IMG/VR virus record: IMGVR_UViG_3300036398_003475
Location: 1 to 34,220 of that record
Source of the DNA: a virus
Length of the DNA: 34,220 nt
Strand: one strand, 5' to 3'
The position numbers and the translations under genes are program-made. Below the pieces are notes generated by a model. That model did not search any database and had not been told where the DNA came from. It saw nothing but the letters and a program-made list of their open reading frames with translations. Positions 27,179 to 34,220 of this stretch are shown here, in pieces. Position 1 is the stretch's first letter. Each line of letters begins with the position of its first letter.

Positions 27179-28287
27179 TAGAAAGAAGCGCCTGCAATCG
27201 CTAGTCCCGCGCCAGTGGCAACGCCACCGCCGATCCCGCCGATCATCCCCATCATTCCCGCATTCTGCGTGGCGCCAGCGGCCATCCGCGCGCCTTGCAT
27301 GTTGGCCCAAGCGTTGTAACGCGAATCCAACATATTCGCATTAAATCCGGCCACGTTGCCGGCGAGGTTCATTGCCGACTGATACGTTGGTGCAATCATG
27401 CCGGGGCCGAGGTTCTGCGTAATACCGCTCCCCATGGCGATGCCGGGGTTTATGGCCCGCATCTTTGGGTCAACTTGCAGAAGCGACTGAGCGCCTTGCA
27501 GACCAATGCCGGCTGACGAACCATAAAGATTCGCCGCGTTGCCGCTGATCGTGCTGCCGAGTGCCGCCTGCTGTGCGCTTTGGTCGCGCCTCGCCATCTC
27601 GTTTTGGAAAAGCATCTGGTTTGTCGCTCCGGCGAAGTTGCGGCGTTCGGCCTCGCGCGCTGACGCCATCGCGTCGCGGTTAAGGATTTCCGCCGCTGTG
27701 CCGCCCATTGAGGCGCCGAGACCGCGCGCTGCAAATGCCGCCCGCGCCGACTGCTGGGCCTCGCGCTCTTGCTCTGGCGTGAGCTGACGGCCAAGCGACA
27801 GCTCGGTCTCGGCCTGCCGTTGCAGCTCTGACTCGATGAACGTCTTGTTGCCGGACGCGAGATAGTTTTGCAGCGCAAGATTTGTGATCGTGTCGCCGAT
27901 AGCGGCCAGCTTGTCGCCTTGCAGCTCAATTGGCTCGCGGGAAGCGATGGCTTCTTCGACCGCCTTGCGCGCCATGCCGGTGTATAGGTTTGGGTCCGCC
28001 TTCCCGAGAGAAATCTTCCGCCATTCGTCCGGTCTCTTGGCGTTGCCCTTCTTGACCAGCTCCCAGCTAAACAACTCGCCGCCTTCTTCACTAAGAAGAC
28101 CGCCAACGTTGCCAATGGTAGCAAGCTGCAAGCGCTCCATCCGCGGGTAGTTTTCCACCAGCGCCTTCATCTGGCTGCCGACCGAAGCGGCTGCTCCGGC
28201 ATTGGCGGCAGACATGATGGCGTTCATATCTAGTGGTTCTGCTTGTGGCGGCGCTTGTCCGCCGCCGCCTCCTCCTGATCCTCCCAT
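27178..28287 (-). CDS. Internal virion/ejection-type protein
   Basis: 369 residues. It starts with MGGSGGGGGGQAPPQ, then a helical region (about 20-170). The C-terminal part is Ala/Gly/Met-rich and hydrophobic (NAGMMGMIGGIGGGVATGAG), suited to membrane insertion. The glycine-rich start with a hydrophobic Gly/Ala end resembles internal proteins of many podophages. The GGAGGACACTAAT leader gives a strong start. It ends in a one-base overlap (TAATG) with the PP-loop gene. Confidence 0.72.
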   Translation of the reverse strand: MGGSGGGGGGQAPPQAEPLDMNAIMSAANAGAAASVGSQMKALVENYPRMERLQLATIGNVGGLLSEEGGELFSWELVKKGNAKRPDEWRKISLGKADPNLYTGMARKAVEEAIASREPIELQGDKLAAIGDTITNLALQNYLASGNKTFIESELQRQAETELSLGRQLTPEQEREAQQSARAAFAARGLGASMGGTAAEILNRDAMASAREAERRNFAGATNQMLFQNEMARRDQSAQQAALGSTISGNAANLYGSSAGIGLQGAQSLLQVDPKMRAINPGIAMGSGITQNLGPGMIAPTYQSAMNLAGNVAGFNANMLDSRYNAWANMQGARMAAGATQNAGMMGMIGGIGGGVATGAGLAIAGASF

Positions 28288-28288
28288 A

Positions 28289-28645
28289 TTAGTGTCCTCC
28301 TATTTTTTTGCTTAGTTTGTTCCAGTCAAAAGCCCTCACGCGCATTTCGCCGCGGCGGCACCATGCCGCCCACTTGTGCGGATGTGGCGCCACGCGCATA
28401 AACTCCCGCACAGGATTTGCGTGACAAGCACTAGCAGCCAGCTCAATGAACCAGCAGTTTGGTTGAAGCGATGCGCCGATTGATAGCTCGCCGCGCTCTT
28501 TGTCCCAGTGCTCCTCGCGGGCGACCATGAAGACATCCGGCGTTGACCAGACGTATCCGCCTGCAAGATGCCTCCCAAGAACGTCTTCAAAAGTTGCAAT
28601 GCAGTGTTCATCTTGAAATTGTTTGGCGAGTTGCCACGGCGTCAT
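28289..28645 (-). CDS. Small protein between fibre-like and internal genes
   Basis: 118 residues, alpha/beta with many aromatic residues (MTPWQLAKQFQDEHCIATFE, YVWSTPDVFMVAREE, CWFIELAASACHANPVREFM). The pattern is reminiscent of small GNAT-like or chaperone-like proteins placed between podophage tail genes, but no acetyl-CoA loop is clear. The start overlaps the fibre-like gene stop (ATGA). Confidence 0.6.
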   Translation of the reverse strand: MTPWQLAKQFQDEHCIATFEDVLGRHLAGGYVWSTPDVFMVAREEHWDKERGELSIGASLQPNCWFIELAASACHANPVREFMRVAPHPHKWAAWCRRGEMRVRAFDWNKLSKKIGGH

Positions 28646-29439
28646 CCTTTGATCTCTTGCAGGGTTATAGCTGCCTTGTAGGCTCCACCGCCGCGACGAC
28701 CGCTGGCTGTTCCGTTGATGTAAATGGTTCCAGTGACTTGGTCAGCGCGGGCAATGCGAACGCTGTAAGTGACAGCCGATGTCGTGGCCGGAGAGTCAAC
28801 AAAGGAAGCATTCAGTCGCCCTTCGGCATCGTCCAAAGAGTTGCCAAGCAAGGTTCGATGAAGGCTCACCGGCGTTGTACCGCGAAATACACAAACAAGA
28901 GCTTCAGGTGATGCAGTGGAAGACGAAGCCATTGCCGGAATCTGGATATTCACAGCAACCTTGTTTGACGCCGATGTCGGCGTAATTGAGTGGAAAATTA
29001 TTTCTACTCCATCGGTTGCCACCGGCGCAGTGTCCGATGTTACTACGCCAAAGTTGGTTGTGTGATTAAGCGTGAGCCAAGTTGCGTCTTCTTTGTATGC
29101 CGTCTTGATAACGCTTCCGACAGGAGATGTTTGAGTCAGCATTTCGGCGAATGTGACGCGGCGTAGCGCGTTCGCGCTGGCGTCAAAGATCAAAAACGAA
29201 TCAGCGGTCGCCAATGAGTCAACGATCGACTGGCTAGAAATAGATGAAGGCGCCAGCGCAGTATTCGTAACGCTGGCTGCATCTAGCTTGTCTGCATTGA
29301 TGGCCTGACCGGCAATGAGGGACCGGCTAATTTCGCCAGCGGCAAAACTAAGCAGTGCCGAGTTGACCATTGAGTTGAGCTTGGCGGGAGTAACCGTCTC
29401 GCCCGATGTCCATGAGTATCCTGTCGTGAGTGTTGCCAT
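28642..29439 (-). CDS. Tail-fibre-like protein
   Basis: 265 residues. The N-terminal TLTTGYSWTSGETVTPAKLN is the attachment segment seen in many phage fibre and appendage proteins. Ser/Thr/Ala-rich coiled or beta regions follow, then a beta-rich C-terminal domain (YSVRIARADQVTGTIYINGT). It is likely to be a virion appendage or receptor-binding component. Confidence 0.72.
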   Translation of the reverse strand: MATLTTGYSWTSGETVTPAKLNSMVNSALLSFAAGEISRSLIAGQAINADKLDAASVTNTALAPSSISSQSIVDSLATADSFLIFDASANALRRVTFAEMLTQTSPVGSVIKTAYKEDATWLTLNHTTNFGVVTSDTAPVATDGVEIIFHSITPTSASNKVAVNIQIPAMASSSTASPEALVCVFRGTTPVSLHRTLLGNSLDDAEGRLNASFVDSPATTSAVTYSVRIARADQVTGTIYINGTASGRRGGGAYKAAITLQEIKG

Positions 29440-29444
29440 AGTGC

Positions 29445-31502
29445 TTATTCTGCTGTGCGTGTTTCTGTTTGCGGAAGGCTGGCCAGTGCAGCCTCAATGC
29501 TGACGTTGCGAATCTCCGGCCGATGGGCCGTAGTTAAAAATTCCAACTCGCAATAGTGAGCCTTGTTGCGAATGGGCTGTTTGATTGTGTAGTCCTCCTC
29601 GTCTCCAGAGCTGTTTGTCAGTATCTGGTATGACTCTGGAGCAAGGTCTTGCAGGCGCTTTGTTCGGTCGGGGTTGTAAGTGAGAGCCGTAACGCGAACG
29701 CTCGCTGTGTTAGGAAGGACAACGTCCGCCAGCGACCGGAGAAAGCGCTTTGACTGCATGCTTCCGAATCCGTAACGGCGGGTAACAATCTTTCCAGCTA
29801 CTGGACCGGCATATCCTGTGATGAGCGGATCTGGCGACTCGTCGCCTTCCTCAATCTCGTCCAGCAGCATGACCGTTCCGGCTTGGCTGGTTGTGACCAT
29901 GCGGCGCTCCTGCTCGTTTGTGACCACAAGAATGTCGTCAATGCCGAAGCCGTATGTGTCTCTGGTTTCCCACTGCTCGTTAAGGGCCGAGTAGCAAAAA
30001 AGCCACGCGCGCGATGCGGCGCTGTCGCTCTGCGGCACAGACAGCCAATACCTGTTATCAAACCAAAGTCCGACACTCTTGGCTGCGGCGGCAGGGTCAA
30101 GGCTTTGAAACTGGTCGGCAATCGGGTCGCTAAGGGGCTTTGTGTCGCCTCTCAGTTTGAGATCGAGGCGGCTGTCGAGGCGATAGACGCCGGAGTCGCT
30201 GAGAAAAAATACATACTGACCGGCAACGGCAATCGACTTTCGCGCCACGCATCCGACCTCGTCAGTCAAAAGCTCTAAGTTTGATACAACCGAATCTATG
30301 GCCATGGCAGAGCCATCGGTGCTTGGAAATTGCGAAAGCGTGGCCAGCCAAACGCTTTTTCGCATGAAGACAAGAAAGGCATTCTCAACCCACGGCTGCA
30401 CCGCAACCAAGTAGTCGTTGCTTCCCTTGTTCGCTCGGAATGATTGCCAGAACGGATCGTAGACATTCGGCTCTTGCCAATCCGAGATCAGCACACCGTC
30501 ACGGTCGCTTGGAATTATGAGCCTATTGTTCGCATACACAGCCCACGCCACAGATGGCATTGCCTTGTATGTAGGGCCGACCGATGGAACTCCGGCCGGT
30601 GAGCGGACAAAGTTCGTGCTTGGGTCCAAGTCCCAAAAGAGCGGCGCCTTAACCCTGCGCACCGTTCGGCCGGTTGTTGTAGAGTCTGACGCTGTCCCCG
30701 AAGGAACCGTTATTTTGAAAGTGTCGGTGGTCGGAGCATTGACTCCTCCCAAAATATCAAACTCATGGCCGTTGAAGGCCGCAACGGTGCTGCCCTCAAT
30801 GCGCACGCGCATGTCGGCCGAAAAGCCATGCGTTGCCAAGTTCACGGTGGCAACTGTGCCGCTGACGGAGATGCCGCCGGACGTTACGCTCTTTGTCTCC
30901 CATCCGTTTTTATTGATGTCCGCTTCTCTGAGCAGATAAAGCCGGTTGAAAGCCTGCACCAAGCTGACACGATCTGTCGGCTCAATGGTCTCGCCGACAG
31001 GGTACGTCAGCCCACTAGGCAAAAGTGTTGAAAGAAGCTCTTCTCCGGTGTCTGTGACAATCTCTTCGTCGGGATCTGGGGAGTTAGTGGCGAGAAGCGG
31101 GCCGCTTCCCCACCGCTCGCTAAACTCGTTTCCGCTGTCAAAAATGGCGATGTAAGCCTGATCGGCCGCCGCCAAAACAACGCACTCAAAGCTGTCAATG
31201 GCATCCGGCGAGCGGACTACGGCCGATCCGAATATGCCCCCAGAATAGACAGAGCGGACGATTGGGTCTCCAGTTCCGGTGACTGCGGCCAAATTGAACG
31301 GCACCGTCAGCGGGGAGTTAGACGGAGCGATGTTGCTGGCCATCCGCTTGGCACCTTTGCGCGTTGTTGCCACACCGCGATCTAGTCGCATGTTCTCCGA
31401 GAGCTGGAGCAGTCCGGCGGGCAGCATAATGGGATTTAACCGGCTGGCGTAGCCGATAAAACCCATGTCGCCGTCGCGCTGCACTGGACTCTCAAGAGGC
31501 AT
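29445..31502 (-). CDS. Tail nozzle/tubular-B-like protein
   Basis: 685 residues from the ATG at 31502, which overlaps the fibre stop (TGATG); a GTG at 31520 is an alternative. The N-terminus has FIGYASRLNPIMLPAGLLQL and SENMRLDRGVATTRKGAKRM, a hallmark of podophage propeller-like nozzle proteins. A small FCCH-like beta insertion (ISVSGTVATVNLATHGF...) lies near residues 205-275. Blade-like repeats such as GQYVFFLSDSGVYRLD and YNPDRTKRL follow. It probably forms the tail tube end. No TerL or portal similarity is seen. Confidence 0.8.
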   Translation of the reverse strand: MPLESPVQRDGDMGFIGYASRLNPIMLPAGLLQLSENMRLDRGVATTRKGAKRMASNIAPSNSPLTVPFNLAAVTGTGDPIVRSVYSGGIFGSAVVRSPDAIDSFECVVLAAADQAYIAIFDSGNEFSERWGSGPLLATNSPDPDEEIVTDTGEELLSTLLPSGLTYPVGETIEPTDRVSLVQAFNRLYLLREADINKNGWETKSVTSGGISVSGTVATVNLATHGFSADMRVRIEGSTVAAFNGHEFDILGGVNAPTTDTFKITVPSGTASDSTTTGRTVRRVKAPLFWDLDPSTNFVRSPAGVPSVGPTYKAMPSVAWAVYANNRLIIPSDRDGVLISDWQEPNVYDPFWQSFRANKGSNDYLVAVQPWVENAFLVFMRKSVWLATLSQFPSTDGSAMAIDSVVSNLELLTDEVGCVARKSIAVAGQYVFFLSDSGVYRLDSRLDLKLRGDTKPLSDPIADQFQSLDPAAAAKSVGLWFDNRYWLSVPQSDSAASRAWLFCYSALNEQWETRDTYGFGIDDILVVTNEQERRMVTTSQAGTVMLLDEIEEGDESPDPLITGYAGPVAGKIVTRRYGFGSMQSKRFLRSLADVVLPNTASVRVTALTYNPDRTKRLQDLAPESYQILTNSSGDEEDYTIKQPIRNKAHYCELEFLTTAHRPEIRNVSIEAALASLPQTETRTAE

Positions 31503-32467
31503 CAGTGTAAGTCGGCCCACGCCGTATTGGTCCTGACCTGAAGTTTGTTGGTTGAAGTATTGTAAAGCACTAGTCCCGCTGGCGGTGAGCTGATGGCGTC
31601 CCGCTCGGCGGTCGTCATGCGCGGCGGGAGGAAGCCTTTGGTTGTGCTGGCGGCGTCCAAGATGGCGGCGGCGTTGGCTGTCCCGCCAATCCCCACATTC
31701 CCGCTGGCGTCGATGCGCATGCGTTCAGTTGAGCCTGCGAATAAATGGAGGGACTGGCCTCTTATATTTAATTGACGTTCCGCAACTCCAGTCTGAACCG
31801 CGCTGATTACACCAATGTTGTTTGATGTGTCGTAGGAAATGGAAACTCCAGATGCCGTTGAGTCATACGGGTCAAATTCGCCACTAGTGAACAATGCTCG
31901 ACCAGCTACATTGAGTTTTGTTGAACCCCCAGGCGAACTCGTCCCAATCCCCACATTCCCGCTGGCGTCGATGCGCATGCGTTCGGTTGTTTCATAACCA
32001 AAAGCCAGAAAATCATTACCCAATGTCCCAGCCTCAATGTAGGCGCGAGGACTTGCTGGGTCATAGGCGAACTGAATGATGGCGCTATTGGGTGATCCAC
32101 TTGTTCCGGTGCCGTCGCCGTTTTGAATAAGCAGCCCAACCTTGGAACTTTGGGCTGCTGCTGGGGCTGCTACAACTGCTGTGTGAAACTTTCTTGCTGG
32201 CGACGCCGTCCCAATCCCCACACTCCCGCTGGCGTCAATACGCATCCGCTCCGTATTATTCGTCCCAAACGACAGCGCAAAGTTGCCCGTGTTGGTAATC
32301 GAGCGGTTGGCAGCGGAGACAGTGACATCACGCGCACCAAGAGCGGCAACCTGCGTTTTCAGCTCGTCGATTGTTGCGCGCTTTGTGACGCCAGACTGCT
32401 GAATAATTATCTCGTCGGCTGCTCCGACTGTCGTTGCGTCTGGTAGTTGGGTGATTGTTTTGGCCAT
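31502..32467 (-). CDS. Repeat-bearing tail fibre
   Basis: 321 residues. The N-terminal region (MAKTITQLPDATTVGAADEI) is a typical fibre attachment start. Three copies of TERMRIDASGNVGIG (variable after GIG) are separated by variable beta-rich segments. The C-terminal GFLPPRMTTAERDAISSPPA followed by GLVLYNTSTNKLQVR is a common fibre tip. Beta-helical trimer is expected. No Shine-Dalgarno sequence; the start follows CTCCTAAAATT. Confidence 0.8.
   Translation of the reverse strand: MAKTITQLPDATTVGAADEIIIQQSGVTKRATIDELKTQVAALGARDVTVSAANRSITNTGNFALSFGTNNTERMRIDASGSVGIGTASPARKFHTAVVAAPAAAQSSKVGLLIQNGDGTGTSGSPNSAIIQFAYDPASPRAYIEAGTLGNDFLAFGYETTERMRIDASGNVGIGTSSPGGSTKLNVAGRALFTSGEFDPYDSTASGVSISYDTSNNIGVISAVQTGVAERQLNIRGQSLHLFAGSTERMRIDASGNVGIGGTANAAAILDAASTTKGFLPPRMTTAERDAISSPPAGLVLYNTSTNKLQVRTNTAWADLH
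31686..32255 (-). repeat. Near-identical DNA repeats in the tail fibre
   Basis: Copies begin at about 31686, 31944 and 32211, each roughly 45 nt and nearly identical (CCAATCCCCACATTCCCGCT then a shared tail), and encode the TERMRIDASG(N/S)VGIG module. The high DNA identity, beyond protein need, suggests recent duplication or ongoing recombination. Confidence 0.75.
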
Positions 32468-32471
32468 AATT

Positions 32472-33020
32472 TTAGGAGTTGTTGACTAGGACGTAGGAAA
32501 GGGTTTTGGCGTTGTTTCGTTTTAGCTCGGATTCGGTGAGGGCGATGAAGGCGTCCCACTGCTGTGGCGGGAGCGTCTGGCAGCCCTCCGAGCTGGTGGT
32601 CGTGCGGCCGCCTTTGTGGATGTTGATGGCGAAGTAGCCGGTCTCTTCTTTGTCGCCGCGGAGCACAGTCACCGACCCAGCCTGCACCAGCGCCTTGTAG
32701 GGGTTGCCGCGGCTGATGCCGTGCTGGCCGATCTTGTAGCGATAGACGCCGGACTTGAGCTGCGCCATCGGCTTGCGGGCGTTAGCGTTCCAGCCGAGGC
32801 GGCTTGGGTCCACGTTGGCGTTCCAAGCAACGTGCGCGTTGGGTGAGACGAGGATGATGGCATCATCATAAAGGCCAACGTCATTTTTTCCGACCGCGCC
32901 CATCGTGTCGCGGTAGTAGCCGCGGATGCCGACCAGACACACCGGATCGCTGACCTTACGGAGCCGCAATAGCTGCTCCGTGGTCTTGCGTTCGATGCGT
33001 GGCCGGTCTTTTGGGATCAT
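32472..33020 (-). CDS. L,D-transpeptidase-fold (YkuD-like) candidate endolysin
   Basis: 182 residues. INIHKGG...SSEGCQTLP (about 136-156) matches the YkuD pattern of a His followed about 12-14 residues later by S-x-G-C, giving likely catalytic His and Cys. Upstream beta segments (GIRGYYRDTMG, AIILVSPNAHVAWNANVDPS) fit the fold. YkuD enzymes make or cut peptidoglycan cross-links. No signal peptide is visible. It lies in the lysis cassette and is the only peptidoglycan enzyme found, so it may act as endolysin or as a virion wall enzyme. The start overlaps the upstream stop (ATGA). Confidence 0.72.
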   Translation of the reverse strand: MIPKDRPRIERKTTEQLLRLRKVSDPVCLVGIRGYYRDTMGAVGKNDVGLYDDAIILVSPNAHVAWNANVDPSRLGWNANARKPMAQLKSGVYRYKIGQHGISRGNPYKALVQAGSVTVLRGDKEETGYFAINIHKGGRTTTSSEGCQTLPPQQWDAFIALTESELKRNNAKTLSYVLVNNS

Positions 33021-33364
33021 CGTGCGCGAAGTTCAGCCTCTGCCTGCGCAACGGTCTTCGGGCCAACAAAGCCGTCAGTCTTGAGCTGCGTTCCTTGGTT
33101 GTAGGCGTTGAGCAATTTCTGGATCTGCACGCCGTAGGTCTTGATGATGTCGGCTGGCAGCTTGGTCACGGCGATGTCCAAGATGCCCCAGATGATTCCG
33201 GCGATGACGGCTTCGTTCACGCCGAGGGCGCGGATGTCCAAGCCGCTCTTGGTAGCAATGTAAGTCAGCGCGGCGGCGGCGGCTGCCGTGACGAGCTTTT
33301 GCAGCAGCGGGCCTCCGCGTGAGAGGAGAAGTTTAACTAGTTGGCGTTCGACAAATGATTTCAT
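33017..33364 (-). CDS. Membrane protein with peptidoglycan-binding-like end
   Basis: 115 residues from an ATG that overlaps the lipoprotein stop (ATGA). A hydrophobic region (LLQKLVTAAAAAALTYIATK, then EAVIAGIIWGILDIAVTK) covers about 20-68. The C-terminus reads IQKLLNAYNQGTQLKTDGFV followed by GPKTVAQAEAEL, resembling the PG_binding_1 repeat (VDGxFGPKT). It may be a holin-like or spanin-like tether to the wall. Confidence 0.65.
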   Translation of the reverse strand: MKSFVERQLVKLLLSRGGPLLQKLVTAAAAAALTYIATKSGLDIRALGVNEAVIAGIIWGILDIAVTKLPADIIKTYGVQIQKLLNAYNQGTQLKTDGFVGPKTVAQAEAELRAR

Positions 33365-33561
33365 TGTTCGGGCTTTTTCCATTCCTTGTAGGAGTTGTAG
33401 AGGTTTGTGATGTTCGGGACGTAAGTGACCATGATCTTGATACTGCCCCAGTCGCCGGCCTGCGTCTTCTCGCCGTCCACCGGCGGAAGAGGAATGGTTA
33501 CGCATCCACCAAGCAAGAGCGTGGCGGCCAGCGTAATGGCGAAACTCGGGCGGCACGTCAC
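33361..33561 (-). CDS. Small lipoprotein of the lysis cassette (Rz1-like)
   Basis: 66 residues from a GTG at 33561, whose GTGA overlaps the upstream stop; an ATG at 33600 would add 13 basic residues. The signal FAITLAATLLLGG-C gives a lipobox. The short mature part (TIPLPPVDGEK, KIMVTYVPNITNLYNSYKEW) ends in a charged tail. Lipoproteins of this size in a lysis cassette may form the outer-membrane half of a spanin, which would imply a Gram-negative host. Confidence 0.62.
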   Translation of the reverse strand: MTCRPSFAITLAATLLLGGCVTIPLPPVDGEKTQAGDWGSIKIMVTYVPNITNLYNSYKEWKKPEQ

Positions 33562-33731
33562 AGGCGGGCGTCGTGGTCTTTTGCCATCCACAGACCCCAT
33601 GCGCTGGTGAGTGCCGCGGCGATGAGGCCGATGTCAGGGATTTGGCCGGTGGCCAGGTATTCCTTGGTGCCGGTCATGAGGGCGATGAGCGCCGTGAGGA
33701 TGGCGATTACGTTCGTTTTCCAGTTTCTCAT
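33558..33731 (-). CDS. Small membrane protein, holin candidate
   Basis: 57 residues with hydrophobic segments NVIAILTALIALMTG (about 7-21) and IPDIGLIAAALTSAWGLWMA (about 31-50), then a charged tail AKDHDARL. The N-terminus is basic (MRNWKT). Two helices and size fit class II holins. ATGA overlap upstream. Confidence 0.68.
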   Translation of the reverse strand: MRNWKTNVIAILTALIALMTGTKEYLATGQIPDIGLIAAALTSAWGLWMAKDHDARL

Positions 33732-33943
33732 TTCTTTAGTTCTTTCTGTTTCTTTCTGATGTCGTGAAGGACGCTGATGAGCGTGGCCAGTCCGACCAAA
33801 ATTCCTATGATAAGTCCGCCGATACGGAGGGTTGCTTCCAAGTGCGGCAGCATAGAAAACGCCGAGGAGCCGATGGACGTGGCCGTGCCGATGACGCCTT
33901 TTTCAGTCGTGCTGAAGTTGTGATGAAAATACTGCAAGCTCAT
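33728..33943 (-). CDS. Small membrane protein, second holin/antiholin candidate
   Basis: 71 residues. One clear helix (IGGLIIGILVGLATLISVL, about 41-59) precedes a Lys-rich tail (HDIRKKQKELKK). A weaker hydrophobic stretch (IGTATSIGSSAFSML) comes before it. GGGGAG lies 6-8 nt before the ATG. Holin, antiholin or spanin inner component are all possible. Confidence 0.65.
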   Translation of the reverse strand: MSLQYFHHNFSTTEKGVIGTATSIGSSAFSMLPHLEATLRIGGLIIGILVGLATLISVLHDIRKKQKELKK

Positions 33944-33963
33944 CGCGCGGCTCCCCAGATGCG

Positions 33964-34220
33964 TTACTTCAAGTAGGCCAGCACGGCACCGGCGTGCAGC
34001 TTGATCTCGGTGAAGCTGCCCTCGATGGCGGTGCCGACCGGAAACGCATAGGCGCTGCCGCTGGTCGTGTTTGCCACGTTGGTCTGGTTGCCCGCGAGCG
34101 TGTGGAACTTGGTTGCGGCGTCGAGGCTTTCGACAACGCTGAATGTTCCGGTGACGGCCGTGGTGTCGGAGATGAGGCGGACGCCGTTGGCTTTGTTCGT
34201 TGTTCTGACGTTAGGGTTCA
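33964..34220 (-). CDS. Small structural-type phage protein (5' end outside window)
   Basis: 85 complete C-terminal codons are visible. The sequence is beta-rich (VRLISDTTAVTGTFSVVESL, AYAFPVGTAIEGSFTEIKLH) and ends GAVLAYLK. This is the pattern of small decoration or virion proteins with an immunoglobulin-like or barrel end, but the family is not certain. It is followed by the holin-like genes. Confidence 0.55.
   Translation of the reverse strand, partial: NPNVRTTNKANGVRLISDTTAVTGTFSVVESLDAATKFHTLAGNQTNVANTTSGSAYAFPVGTAIEGSFTEIKLHAGAVLAYLK

Noticed and set aside
31502-32467. Diversity-generating retroelement acting on the fibre gene
   Set aside because: No reverse transcriptase or template/variable repeat pair with adenine-specific differences is seen; the repeats are simple internal duplications.
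7-34220. T7-like phage promoters or a phage RNA polymerase
   Set aside because: The SSB and nozzle-like genes recall T7, but no RNA polymerase gene and no repeated ~20-bp promoter sequence were found in this window.

Overview
The window is part of a temperate, apparently short-tailed (podovirus-like) phage genome of a GC-rich bacterium. Phage genes run off both edges: an acidic scaffold-like protein on the left and a small structural-type protein on the right. No chromosomal housekeeping gene is present. A 40-nt copy of the 5' half of a bacterial tRNA-Arg(UCU) sits beside the integrase, so this reads as a phage (attP) map rather than a prophage junction. The host cannot be named from sequence alone. 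Nozzle-like, internal-virion-like and fibre-like genes are present and no tape measure or sheath is seen, which is the reason for calling it podovirus-like.

Layout. (1) 1-822, minus: start of the head module (scaffold-like). (2) 823-1364: non-coding, with a good sigma70-type promoter overlapping a palindrome and several stem-loops. (3) 1365-15905, all minus: a long early operon whose genes mostly overlap by ATGA, GTGA or TGATG. Its order of transcription is: excisionase/MerR-like HTH protein, small proteins, HNH-like protein, C5 cytosine methyltransferase (with a second open frame across its whole length), small Zn or lipoprotein genes, a TerS-like HTH protein, a lambda O-like initiator carrying four iterons and an AT-rich segment, a PD-(D/E)XK nuclease, small genes, DnaB-like helicase, resolvase-like nuclease, T7 gp2.5-like SSB, RecB/Cas4-like nuclease, a small HELLHH protein, six tiny genes, and finally TerL. 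(4) 16017-18009, plus: a divergent block of seven small genes led by a ribbon-helix-helix-like protein and including a lipoprotein; it lies between the switch and the attachment site, where temperate phages keep lysogeny and cargo genes. (5) 18010-19407: attP-like region, tyrosine integrase and terminator. (6) 19435-34220, minus: late genes. In transcription order these are a small structural-type protein, a lysis cassette (two small membrane proteins, a lipoprotein, a membrane protein with a peptidoglycan-binding-like tail, an L,D-transpeptidase-fold enzyme), fibre, nozzle-like protein, second fibre-like protein, small protein, internal-virion-like protein, a PAPS-reductase-like PP-loop protein, two more virion-associated proteins and a 1810-residue multidomain protein.

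How it works together (inference). Two divergent DNA-binding proteins (15675-15905 minus, 16017-16271 plus) form the switch. Tandem 10-bp repeats of consensus TGCCAACAGA lie around the switch, upstream of the cargo operon, upstream of the helicase cluster and inside attP, which suggests one regulator coordinates replication, lysogeny and excision. Replication probably starts at the iterons inside the O-like gene, and the phage-encoded DnaB-type helicase is then loaded there.

Standouts: the helically phased decamer arrays; a lambda-style origin; the doubly coding methyltransferase; attP carrying a tRNA 5' half; a giant virion protein split by four RGQAMPD-type linkers; and a transpeptidase-fold candidate endolysin. 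No portal, capsid, CI-type repressor, RNA polymerase, CRISPR array or reverse transcriptase was recognised.
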